A stretch of DNA of 64,000 nt, from assembly GCA_045110675.1 (NCBI GenBank), contig JBGCGJ010000044.1, forward strand, positions 1-64,000, read 5' to 3'. Positions 34,211-42,231 of this stretch are shown here, piece after piece; positions within the stretch are counted from its first letter, which is position 1, and every line of letters begins with the position of its first letter. The notes beneath the pieces were generated by a model, which was not told the origin of the DNA, did no database searches, and saw only the letters and a list, made by a program, of their open reading frames with translations. Both the position numbers and the translations under genes were made by a program. Source of the stretch: JBALVT01 sp045110675. GTDB lineage: Bacteria > Pseudomonadota > Gammaproteobacteria > Pseudomonadales > Halieaceae.

Positions 34211-35391
34211 GCGCAAAAAGCGATGACAGAATGTTGTTGGAAACACCATTCCATTCAAGGATAGCGAAACTGAATGAATTGAACGCCTGGGAAGACTGGA
34301 TGGGTTACACCACACCCAGCGCCTACTTTGATGTGGAGTTAGAGTATTTTGCTGTTCGCAGTACCACTGGCGTTTTCGATCTGACACCGATGAACAAGTA
34401 TCGAGTGAAGGGCCCCGATGCTGAGGCTTATCTCAACCGTCTGGTCACACGTGATGTCAGTAAGATTCGCGAGGGCCGGGTCGGCTATACGGTCTGGTGC
34501 GACGATGCGGGCCAGGTCTTGGATGATGGCACGATATTTCACCTCGCGGAAAACGACTACCGAATTTGTGCCTATGCCAGAGCGACGGAATGGCTCGCCT
34601 GGTCGGCAATGGGTTTTGACGTTGAAGTAATCGATGAGACCCACGAGGTGGCCGCATTGGCGGTACAGGGCCCCACGTCTTGCTCCTGTCTGCAGGCCAT
34701 GGGTCTGGCGGGATTGGAAAATCTGAAACCCTTCGGCCTCACCTATTTTGATTTTGAAGGAAAGCAACTGATGGTAAGTCGCACCGGATTTACCGGTGAC
34801 TTGGGCTACGAGCTTTGGATAGCGCCGAGCAAAGCCGAAGCGCTTTGGGACCGTTTATTTGCCGCCGGCGAAGACTACCTAATCAAACCCTTTGGTTCGG
34901 ATGCCCTCAATATGGCGCGGATTGAAACGGGGTTCGTTCAGGCCGGGGTGGATTTTGTTCCCGCTGAAGAAATGGTTCGACATGGGCGTTCACGCTCTCC
35001 CTTTGAGCTGGGGCTGGATTGGTTGGTCGACCTGGATAAGCCGGTATTCAATGGTAAAAAGGCGCTTGTGAAAGAAAAACGCGAAGGCTCACGCTACCGA
35101 TTCGTGATTCTGGATGTCGATGGCAACAAACCCGCGGACCACTCTTTTATTATGAAAGGCAATAAAGTGGTTGGCACTGTGACATCGGCAGCCTGGTGTC
35201 CCACTGCTAAATCCAATGTGGCTTTTGCGCAATTGGAAATGCCCCACGGCAAAGTCGGTGAAGAGTTGGTCGCTGAAATCTACTACCAGCGCGAATTGCA
35301 TTGGACTCGTGTTTTGGCGCCGTGCAAAGTGGTAGAGAGCGCGGTATTCAATCCACCCAGGCGTCGAGCTACGCCGGCACAGCCGTTTTAG
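34207..35391 (+). CDS. GcvT/DmdA-like tetrahydrofolate-dependent aminomethyltransferase
   Basis: The 394-residue protein belongs to the GcvT fold: FAVRSTTGVFDLTPMNKYRVKGPDA near the start, VWCDDAGQVLDDGTIFHLAEN, RTGFTGDLGYELW in the middle, and a C-terminal barrel with KVVGTVTSAAWCPT. Relatives move a methyl or methylene group from an amine or sulfonium compound to tetrahydrofolate (glycine cleavage T-protein, DMSP demethylase, dimethylglycine/sarcosine enzymes). No other glycine-cleavage genes are nearby, so it probably captures one-carbon units released from the substrate of this operon. ATGA overlap with the previous gene. PurU at 42232 would later release formate from the folate pool. Confidence 0.88.
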   Translation: MSAKSDDRMLLETPFHSRIAKLNELNAWEDWMGYTTPSAYFDVELEYFAVRSTTGVFDLTPMNKYRVKGPDAEAYLNRLVTRDVSKIREGRVGYTVWCDDAGQVLDDGTIFHLAENDYRICAYARATEWLAWSAMGFDVEVIDETHEVAALAVQGPTSCSCLQAMGLAGLENLKPFGLTYFDFEGKQLMVSRTGFTGDLGYELWIAPSKAEALWDRLFAAGEDYLIKPFGSDALNMARIETGFVQAGVDFVPAEEMVRHGRSRSPFELGLDWLVDLDKPVFNGKKALVKEKREGSRYRFVILDVDGNKPADHSFIMKGNKVVGTVTSAAWCPTAKSNVAFAQLEMPHGKVGEELVAEIYYQRELHWTRVLAPCKVVESAVFNPPRRRATPAQPF

Positions 35392-35430
35392 ATTCTCGCG
35401 GCGCAACGTTACTTTTCAATGGAGTGAACC

Positions 35431-36813
35431 ATGCCGATCGCTGACCAAGCTGAGCTTGAAGGTTTTTTAAAGGCCTATCCTGACGTTCAAATGCTGGAAG
35501 CGATGATGCCAGATATGAACGGCATATTGCGCTGCAAGCGTATACATCGCCGAGAATTTGGGCCGCTGTTTAACGGCGGGATCAAAAGCGCCAAGTGCCT
35601 ACCGCTTATCACCAGTAAAGGAGGTATAAGCGATGACTTAACGGTCACTTCATTTGCTGGCGACCCGGATCAACTGGTGCGCCCGGTGAGCGGCACCTTA
35701 GCTGCTGTTCCCTGGCTCAACCCGTCTATTGCACAAGTGTTGCTAAGCTGCGCCACGCTGGAAGGGGAGCCTTCCTGGGTTGACTGTCGCAATGTTCTGG
35801 ACTCAGTACTCGAGCAGTTCCGCGAACTCAAACTGAAACCCGTTGTCGCAACCGAGCTTGAGTTTTATCTCATCGCCGCCGGCGACGGGGAAACACCCCG
35901 TCCACTGCTTACCAAAATCCCCGGTACCAGTCTCGATCAGCTGGGCACCCAGTATTGTGTCGCCGAAGATCTTTGGCAGTTTGATGATTTCTTGACTGAT
36001 GTGCGCGAAGCTTGTGAGATACAGAGTGTACCTCTGACGGTTATTCAGACAGAATTCTCTCCCGGCCAGTGGGAGATCAATACACATCATGTGGATGATC
36101 CACTCGTTGCCTGTGATCACGCCATGCTGTTGAAACGGATTATCAAAGGTGTGGCGATGAAGCACGGTTTTTCGGCGTGTTTTATGGCCAAACCTTTTGC
36201 GGATATCGCCGGAAGCGGTCTTCACATTCACGCCAGCTTGTATGATGAGCAGGGTGAGAATGTGTTTAGTGACCCAAGTTCAAGCGCGACACCTGCCATT
36301 TCCGACACCCTGAAACATGCCATTGGCGGTCTGGCTCAAACTATGGCTGATGCTATGGCGGTATTCGCCCCTAACGCGAATTCCTATCGTCGCTTTGTGC
36401 CCGGTACCTATGCACCCGTTTCTCCCACCTGGGGTTACAACCATAGGGACGTCGCCCTGCGGATTCCGGTTTCTGGAGCGAAGGACTGTCGCGTTGAGCA
36501 TCGAGTCGCAGGTGCAGATGCCAATCCCTATCTGGTGATGGCCTTGGTGCTGGGGGGCATTCATCATGGCATGACTCAGCATTGCGATCCCGGCCCATGG
36601 ATACCTGAACTCACAGAGCTACCCGAGCAGGAGCCCCAATTGCCCCAGCGCTGGGAAGCCGCTTTGGACCGGTTTCGCGCATCCGAGATAATGCCCAGAT
36701 ATCTCGGCTGGGAGTACGCTGACATCTTCGCCAAGATGCGCCAATCCGAGTGCAATAGTTATCACGCCGCGGTGCCCGACCTGGACTACGCCTGGTATCT
36801 GCGATCCGTTTAG
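35431..36813 (+). CDS. Glutamine-synthetase-like ligase (PuuA / gamma-glutamylamine synthetase type)
   Basis: The 460-residue protein has the glutamine-synthetase catalytic fold: LKPVVATELEFYLI, the metal/ammonia region GSGLHIHASLYDEQGENVF, and NSYRRFVPGTYAPVSPTWGYNHRD. Regulatory adenylylation features of GlnA are not evident. This subgroup includes PuuA (gamma-glutamylputrescine synthetase) and methylamine-using relatives, which ligate glutamate to an amine with ATP. Position among amine enzymes, with a PuuB-like oxidase at 40898, favours gamma-glutamylation of the imported amine. No PuuC or PuuD homologue is in the window. The rightward gene cluster continues after a 131-base gap that contains regulatory repeats. 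Confidence 0.9.
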   Translation: MPIADQAELEGFLKAYPDVQMLEAMMPDMNGILRCKRIHRREFGPLFNGGIKSAKCLPLITSKGGISDDLTVTSFAGDPDQLVRPVSGTLAAVPWLNPSIAQVLLSCATLEGEPSWVDCRNVLDSVLEQFRELKLKPVVATELEFYLIAAGDGETPRPLLTKIPGTSLDQLGTQYCVAEDLWQFDDFLTDVREACEIQSVPLTVIQTEFSPGQWEINTHHVDDPLVACDHAMLLKRIIKGVAMKHGFSACFMAKPFADIAGSGLHIHASLYDEQGENVFSDPSSSATPAISDTLKHAIGGLAQTMADAMAVFAPNANSYRRFVPGTYAPVSPTWGYNHRDVALRIPVSGAKDCRVEHRVAGADANPYLVMALVLGGIHHGMTQHCDPGPWIPELTELPEQEPQLPQRWEAALDRFRASEIMPRYLGWEYADIFAKMRQSECNSYHAAVPDLDYAWYLRSV

Positions 36814-36911
36814 AATCTTTAGCGGCAGCATCCCTGGTTCTTGTTGAATGAATATTTAGCAAACTATATGAGCGTATAATCGCTTGTAGTATAGTGCCCA
36901 TCTAAAGATTC
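36813..36911. repeat. Perfect 10-bp inverted repeat bracketing a promoter region
   Basis: GAATCTTTAG (36813-36822) and CTAAAGATTC (36902-36911) are exact reverse complements 79 bases apart. They enclose most of the gap between the ligase gene and the Rieske gene, including the shared motif at 36865-36879. A looping operator pair or the base of a long RNA hairpin are both possible. Confidence 0.4.
36865..36879 (+). promoter_or_regulatory. Motif shared with the TetR-GNAT promoter, copy 1
   Basis: TATATGAGCGTATAA lies 66 bases before the Rieske oxygenase start. The minus strand at 40784-40798, upstream of the TetR-GNAT gene, reads TATATGAGTATATAA (13 of 15 identical). TATA ends and partial symmetry suit a dimeric repressor site. 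The TetR-GNAT protein is the obvious candidate regulator. Confidence 0.5.
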
Positions 36912-36944
36912 GGTGTCTGCGCCGTGTTTCTACCAGGAGGGAAA

Positions 36945-38201
36945 ATGAAAGTCATTGCTACCCACGTTGATGATTCTGTGCAGAAGATGCAGGACATGCT
37001 GGCTTTGGAGAAAGGCAAGCCAAATTACGCCATCAACCCGTATTTCTACCGCTCTCATTTGGTTTACCAAAAAGAATTGAGCGCGCTGGTGTTTCGCAGC
37101 TGGATATACGCAGCCCACATCAGTGAAGTGCCGAATCCGGGGGACTATGTTCTATTTGAGATAGGCGAAGACTCACTTATTATCGTGCGCGATGCCAACG
37201 GTGAAATACAGGCCTTGATGAATATTTGCCGCCACCGGGGCGCCAGAGTTTGTGAGGCCGTTTCGGGAAACCGAAAAACCTTTGTCTGCCCTTATCACGG
37301 CTGGGTATACAACACAGATGGTAGCCTAAAAGCAGCTCGCGAGATGGAAGTACTCGAGGGTTTTGATACACAAGGCCTGGGTTTGAAAAAAGCGCGGGTG
37401 GAAGTTTTCGAGGGCATGATTTATATAAACTGCGACCCGGAGGCCGCTGATTTTCGTGCACCACTTGAGAATATTCGCGAGCCCCTCGCTGCCTACGATC
37501 TTCCCAACGCGAAGATAGCGCACAAGCACACCTATACAGTTGATGCGAATTGGAAGCTATGTTTGGAGAACTACCTCGAATGTTACCACTGTGCGACCTC
37601 CCATAGGGCCTATGCCAAAAGTCATACCTTAAAAGACCTAGAGGTAAAGTCTGCACCTATTGTCGAGGCGATGCTGGCCAGAACAGAAGAAGTCACCGGC
37701 GTGAAGAATATCGGTAAGTATCACCGTGAGGTATTTCTGGATGCCAAGGGTTTCGGTGCCTGTTCTTATCACGATCGCTATGGATTGTATGAGGGGTATT
37801 TGACGGGTAGTGAGGATGGTCAGCCGGTGGCTCCGCTAATGGGGAGTTTCCAAGGTTATGATGGTGGCGCAGGGGACTTTCAGATGGGTCCTTTAACCTC
37901 CATGTTAAATTATCCCGATCACTGTGTGCTGTATCGTTTTATTCCCAGAAGCCTGACCTCGACTGATATGCAGGTTATTTGGTTTGTGAAAAATGACGCA
38001 CAAGAAGGTGTGGATTACGATGTGGATAAACTGATCTGGCTTTGGCATCACACTACGCTGGAAGATGAATACATTATCAGTCGCAATAGTGAAGGATTAA
38101 ACTCTCAGTTTTTTGAGCCTGGCCCCTACCATCCAGAATTTGAAGAAACACTGAACGATTTCGTGAAGTGGTATTTGCACACCCTGGAGCACGCTGTCTA
38201 A
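36945..38201 (+). CDS. Rieske non-haem iron oxygenase, alpha subunit (GbcA/CntA-like N-demethylase type)
   Basis: The 418-residue enzyme has canonical Rieske ligands C95-x-H97-x17-C115-x2-H118, and a mononuclear iron site region ENYLECYHCATSHRAYAK. Relatives hydroxylate N-methyl groups of quaternary or tertiary amines, releasing formaldehyde (glycine betaine, carnitine, stachydrine). AGGAGGG precedes the chosen ATG at 36945. Its stop TAA overlaps the next start by one base (TAATG), coupling it to the aminotransferase. The expected ferredoxin-reductase partner is not in the window, so electrons must come from elsewhere. Substrate is inferred from neighbours: amine importer, ligase and aminotransferase. 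Confidence 0.92.
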   Translation: MKVIATHVDDSVQKMQDMLALEKGKPNYAINPYFYRSHLVYQKELSALVFRSWIYAAHISEVPNPGDYVLFEIGEDSLIIVRDANGEIQALMNICRHRGARVCEAVSGNRKTFVCPYHGWVYNTDGSLKAAREMEVLEGFDTQGLGLKKARVEVFEGMIYINCDPEAADFRAPLENIREPLAAYDLPNAKIAHKHTYTVDANWKLCLENYLECYHCATSHRAYAKSHTLKDLEVKSAPIVEAMLARTEEVTGVKNIGKYHREVFLDAKGFGACSYHDRYGLYEGYLTGSEDGQPVAPLMGSFQGYDGGAGDFQMGPLTSMLNYPDHCVLYRFIPRSLTSTDMQVIWFVKNDAQEGVDYDVDKLIWLWHHTTLEDEYIISRNSEGLNSQFFEPGPYHPEFEETLNDFVKWYLHTLEHAV

Positions 38202-39601
38202 TGTCATCAAAAGATGTCCTGAAGCAATTCAACGAACATTTGTTACACCCCTGGTCGGATCTTCCGAGTCTCGGGGAAGACGAAACTACCTCAGTGATTG
38301 TAAAAGGAGAGGGCGCTTACATCTTTGACGACAAAGGTCAAAAGCTGCTCGATGGCCCTGCGGGAATGTGGTGCATGCAGACTGGATATGGGCGTAGGGA
38401 GATCGCCGATGCTGTTGCCCAGCAAATTATGACTCTTGGCTACGCCTCTGGTTTCTCTGTGCTCAATTCTCCGGAAGCCGAACTTGCACAGCGGATAGCG
38501 TCTGAAACACCCGGTGATCTGAATCGAATATTTTTTACCACCGGTGGTTCTACTGCTGTGGATTCTGCATTGCGCCTGTGCCAGTTAGCGAACAATATAA
38601 AGGGTTGCCCTCACCGTAAGCACATTTTATCCAGGGAGCGCGCCTACCACGGCAGCACTTTTTTGGCCGCTTCAATAACCGGTAAAGAACGCGATAAAAC
38701 GGCGATGGATACCCTGCAGGATAACGTCCATTTTCTTGGTGCTCCCTGTCACTACTCATTTGGTCAAGGGCTTAGCGAAAGTGATTTCTGTGACCAATTG
38801 GTGGACGAACTCGAGCAAAAAATTCTGCAATTGGGACCTGACAATGTGATGTGTTTTATTGCAGAACCCGTGTTGGGCTCTGGTGGTGTCATTGTCCCCC
38901 CGGCGAATTACAACCGTCGCTGTTGGGAAGTGGTTAAAAAATACGGCATTGTGTACATCGCCGATGAAGTCGTTACCGCCTTTGGTCGACTGGGGCATTG
39001 GTTTTCCTCTGAAGCGGTTTATGGAGTGGTTCCCGATATTATTACTTTTGCCAAGGGGGTTACCTCGGGTTATTTACCCTTGGGTGGCTATGCGGTATCC
39101 GATGCATTTATGGCACAGATAAGCGGCGACAACGCCAGGGGCAATTTGTATTCCAACGGTTATACCTGGGGTGGCAATCCAGTTTCCTGTGCGGCAGCGC
39201 TCGCCAGTTGGGATATTATCGAGTCGGAAGGGCTTCTAGCTCATGTCCGCGACCTGGCCCCTTACTTTCAGGAACAGTTGCAAACACTGCGCAGCTGCCC
39301 ATTGGTCGGTGATGTGCGCGGCACCGGTATGATGGCGGCGGTGGAGATGCGAATTGCCGCTAAGGACAGCGTTGAGTTATTGGAAAAAGATTATGCGGTG
39401 GGCGCTTTAGTGGATCATCACTGCCATGAATTTGGATTGTTGGTTCGGCCCTTGATTAATGTCTGCATTTTGTCGCCACCGTTGATAATCACTCGCGGGC
39501 AGGTTGACGAGCTGGTTGAGGCCCTGCGAAAGGGTTTAGAAAAAGCGCTGGAAGAATTGCGAGAGCAAGGTATTTGGCAAGATTCTGCAGCCCCTAACTG
39601 A
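38201..39601 (+). CDS. Class III omega-aminotransferase, SpuC-like
   Basis: The 466-residue PLP enzyme has the class III layout: FFTTGGSTAVDSALRL, the cofactor-contact DEVVTAFGRLGHWF, and the PLP lysine in ITFAKGVTSGYLPLGG. Similarity in motif and length to putrescine/cadaverine-pyruvate transaminases (SpuC type) suggests it removes a terminal amino group from a diamine or related compound. It overlaps the Rieske gene by one base and the convergent TetR-GNAT gene by eight. A second, more distant class III enzyme is at 43101-44501. Confidence 0.92.
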   Translation: MSSKDVLKQFNEHLLHPWSDLPSLGEDETTSVIVKGEGAYIFDDKGQKLLDGPAGMWCMQTGYGRREIADAVAQQIMTLGYASGFSVLNSPEAELAQRIASETPGDLNRIFFTTGGSTAVDSALRLCQLANNIKGCPHRKHILSRERAYHGSTFLAASITGKERDKTAMDTLQDNVHFLGAPCHYSFGQGLSESDFCDQLVDELEQKILQLGPDNVMCFIAEPVLGSGGVIVPPANYNRRCWEVVKKYGIVYIADEVVTAFGRLGHWFSSEAVYGVVPDIITFAKGVTSGYLPLGGYAVSDAFMAQISGDNARGNLYSNGYTWGGNPVSCAAALASWDIIESEGLLAHVRDLAPYFQEQLQTLRSCPLVGDVRGTGMMAAVEMRIAAKDSVELLEKDYAVGALVDHHCHEFGLLVRPLINVCILSPPLIITRGQVDELVEALRKGLEKALEELREQGIWQDSAAPN

Positions 39602-40718
39602 TCTCAAGGGAATACTGGTAGAAGTCAAGGTCCTTTTTGTAGCCCAGTTCTTCGAACAGCGATTGTGCGCCAAAGTTGTCCACCGCAGTGTCTAATTCTA
39701 TGCGGCAAGCCCCTAGTTTTTTAGCGTATTTTTTTGCCTGCTGAAGCAACTCATGACCAATTCCTCTGCCTCTATAATGATTGTCCACATAGAGATCGTT
39801 TAGCGTCAGAAAGGATCTCGTTTCTAAAGAGCACCGGTTGGTGTATAGCTGCATAAAGCCTACCGCTTTGTCGTTCTCATTCATGGCCAAGAAAATGGCG
39901 CTGTTGTCTTGCTTCATATTTTTGCTGAGAAAGCGTTTTGACTGTTTTGTATTCGCCGTCTTTCCGCGAAATTGCCGGTACAAGTCGAACAATTCGTTGG
40001 CAACCGTCAGGTGTTCAGGGCCCGCGCGCGCAATCGTCAGAGTGCCTTCTTTTCTCGACAAACCATTTTTGGCTGCGGAGGGTGCTTTTGGCATTTCGAA
40101 ACACCAGGGAAACACACTTGCAAGAAAGGACAGGTAGACATGTCTTGCGTCCTCGCGATCATAATTCTCTCCAGCGTATAATATTTCCTGCCAGATCTCG
40201 TCGATTAAACCCTGATTTGCATTGGCCATCGCCCGAGCGCTCATGGATTCCTGTTTACCCCCTTTACTGATTATCTGCTCGCACAGGTGACGAGTTATCT
40301 GAAAGTTCTTATGATCTTGCTCGCCACAGATTTTTTGATAATCCTCGCGCGCTCGTGCTTCTGAAGAAAACGCATACCAAACAGCCATTTTTTTTGGCTC
40401 GGTGATTTCCGGGTTTAGTGAAGCGTCAAAAATGGCCAATAACTTATCGGCCGGATCTTCTCCGGCCAGGATCAGAGCTTGATCAATGGACTCTTGCAGT
40501 TCCCGGGTCAGGAAGGCAAGTGTTTCCAACAGCAGGGCCTCTTTGCTGTCGAAGTGGAAGTTCACTGAGCCCGCTGTTAAACCCGCGATCTTGGCGATTT
40601 TCGCCAGGGTAAGTTTGAACAGGCCGTACTCTGAAATTGCTGTGATAGTGGCGTCGATTAGAAGTCGACGCCTTTCGCTCTGAATTGACTCGCTCACCGT
40701 GGGGCCAGGTTCACTCAT
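39594..40718 (-). CDS. TetR regulator fused to a GNAT acetyltransferase domain
   Basis: The 374-residue protein has a TetR DNA-binding domain at its N-terminus (LTLAKIAKIAGLTAGSVNFHFDSKEALLLETL, about residues 37-68). A BetI-like ligand domain follows to about residue 205, with KKMAVWYAFSSEARAREDYQKI. From about residue 228 comes a complete GNAT domain: strand pair IFLAMNENDKAVGFMQLY, the acetyl-CoA loop YRGRGIG (R316-G321), then CRIELDTAVDNFGAQSLFEELGY. One uninterrupted frame covers both, so it is a true fusion. GNATs include polyamine acetyltransferases, so this regulator may both sense and acetylate its ligand. It is flanked by the two halves of the catabolic locus and has the shared motif in its promoter. 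Confidence 0.9.
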   Translation of the reverse strand: MSEPGPTVSESIQSERRRLLIDATITAISEYGLFKLTLAKIAKIAGLTAGSVNFHFDSKEALLLETLAFLTRELQESIDQALILAGEDPADKLLAIFDASLNPEITEPKKMAVWYAFSSEARAREDYQKICGEQDHKNFQITRHLCEQIISKGGKQESMSARAMANANQGLIDEIWQEILYAGENYDREDARHVYLSFLASVFPWCFEMPKAPSAAKNGLSRKEGTLTIARAGPEHLTVANELFDLYRQFRGKTANTKQSKRFLSKNMKQDNSAIFLAMNENDKAVGFMQLYTNRCSLETRSFLTLNDLYVDNHYRGRGIGHELLQQAKKYAKKLGACRIELDTAVDNFGAQSLFEELGYKKDLDFYQYSLEIS

Positions 40719-40783
40719 GCTGTGATCTCCGGGTCTGTCTCTTCATGTCAGTTTGCTCTGGCTATCATCTTGTCTTGCTGTCA

Positions 40784-40798
40784 TTATATACTCATATA
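40784..40798 (-). promoter_or_regulatory. Motif shared with the Rieske promoter, copy 2
   Basis: On the minus strand TATATGAGTATATAA, 66 bases before the TetR-GNAT start and 100 before the PuuB-like start. It matches copy 1 (36865-36879) at 13 of 15 positions. Its position between divergent genes suits autoregulation plus control of the oxidase operon. Confidence 0.5.
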
Positions 40799-40897
40799 AA
40801 TTATTAAACACTGATACAAACTACTCGAGAGTTGGCCCTAAACCTCTGTGTTGGCAGAGTTTTCGCGCCGCTTAGCTGGCCACGCTATGACCACACT

Positions 40898-42178
40898 ATG
40901 ACAACACCAGAACCTCACTGCCCATCCTATTATGCAGCGACGTGTAACGATCACAGTGAGTACGAGGCATTGGTCGGTGACACGACAGCGGATGTCTGTG
41001 TTGTCGGCGCCGGCTTCACTGGTATCGCAGCAGCGTTGACCCTCGCTGAGCGGGGATACCGCGTCACGGTGCTGGAGCAAAATCGTGTTGCCTGGGGCGC
41101 TTCCGGTCGCAATGGCGGGCAAATGATCGGCGGCACAAGCGGTGAGGAAGTACTGCTTAAACATTGGGGCGAATCCTATACAAAAAAACTGTTGGAGCTG
41201 GGATTTCGCGGCCATGAGATTATCGAAGAGCGGGTTGAGAAGTACGCGATAGATTGCGACCTGAAGTATGGCTATATAGACGTTGCACTCAAAGCCCGCC
41301 AGCTTAATGACCAGTACCAATGGTATGAAACGTTTTGTCAGCACGGTATGGCTGATCACGTGCGGTTGGTAAACAAAGCTGAAATGACCTCAGTCCTGGG
41401 TACCACCAGTTACCACGGAGGCCTAATCAATAACCGCAATGGTCACCTACATCCACTCAATTTGTGCATGGGGGAGGCGCGCGCCGCCGCCAGTCTAGGA
41501 GTGACAATACATGAAGGCACTCATGTCAGTAATATTGTGCATGGCAAGAAGGCTGTTGTGGTAACCAGTACTGGAAAAGTTACCGCTGACTTTGTTGTGT
41601 TAGCGGGCAATGCCTATCATCACCTTGAACAGAAATCACTCTCGGGGCTGGTGTTCCCAGCGGGTAGTTACATATTGGCAACCGAGCCACTGTCTGATGA
41701 GGAAGTAGCAGACTTGAACCCACAGGATCTGGCAGTGTGCGACCAGAACGAAGTGTTAGATTATTACCGGCTATCAGCTGACAAGCGTATGTTATTCGGG
41801 GGTCGATGTAACTATTCTGGCAGGGTGCCGCGCAATATCGCCAAGACTATGTTCCCGCGAATGATGCGTATTTACCCTCAACTGGCGAGCAAGAAAGTCG
41901 ATTACGCCTGGGGTGGAAATATAGGCATTGTGGTGAATCGAGTGCCGGTGTTGGGCAGGGTTGCGGACAACGTTTTTTATTCCATGGGATACAGTGGCCA
42001 CGGTGTGGGTACTACACACCTCTGTGGCGAGATTATGGCGGATACTATTGCTGGTACGTACGAAAAGTTTGATATTTTTGCTAAAGTATCTCACCGTAGA
42101 ATTCCACTGGGAACATCCTTTGGCTCGCAGATGGTCGCGCTTGGAATGCTGTATTATCGATTGAAAGACTTGTTGTAA
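40898..42178 (+). CDS. puuB: PuuB-like gamma-glutamylputrescine oxidase (FAD amine oxidase)
   Basis: The 426-residue flavoprotein has the same length as E. coli PuuB and matching landmarks: HCPSYYAA at the start, FAD motif ADVCVVGAGFTGIAAALTLAERG, GASGRNGGQ, HLHPLNLCMGEARAAASLG, VLDYYRLSADKRMLFGGR and YSMGYSGHGVGTTHLCG near the end. PuuB oxidises the terminal amine of gamma-glutamylputrescine to the aldehyde. ATG 40898 is chosen by homology over an upstream start 22 codons earlier. It pairs logically with the ligase at 35431. The true substrate may be another gamma-glutamylated or free secondary amine. Confidence 0.88.
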   Translation: MTTPEPHCPSYYAATCNDHSEYEALVGDTTADVCVVGAGFTGIAAALTLAERGYRVTVLEQNRVAWGASGRNGGQMIGGTSGEEVLLKHWGESYTKKLLELGFRGHEIIEERVEKYAIDCDLKYGYIDVALKARQLNDQYQWYETFCQHGMADHVRLVNKAEMTSVLGTTSYHGGLINNRNGHLHPLNLCMGEARAAASLGVTIHEGTHVSNIVHGKKAVVVTSTGKVTADFVVLAGNAYHHLEQKSLSGLVFPAGSYILATEPLSDEEVADLNPQDLAVCDQNEVLDYYRLSADKRMLFGGRCNYSGRVPRNIAKTMFPRMMRIYPQLASKKVDYAWGGNIGIVVNRVPVLGRVADNVFYSMGYSGHGVGTTHLCGEIMADTIAGTYEKFDIFAKVSHRRIPLGTSFGSQMVALGMLYYRLKDLL

Positions 42179-42198
42179 TAAATTTTATAATCACTGTA

Positions 42199-42214
42199 TT
42201 GTCTCGCGAGACAA
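42199..42214. promoter_or_regulatory. Perfect 16-bp palindrome upstream of purU
   Basis: TTGTCTCGCGAGACAA is fully symmetric and lies in the 53-base gap between the PuuB-like gene and purU, 18 bases before the purU start. No T-tract follows, so an operator or leader element is more likely than a terminator. Confidence 0.5.
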
Positions 42215-42231
42215 ACTATTGGATAAACGCT

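Noticed and set aside
42199..42214. 16-bp palindrome as an intrinsic terminator of the PuuB-like gene
   Set aside because: No T-tract follows on either strand and the loop would be only the CGCG centre, so operator or leader function is more likely.
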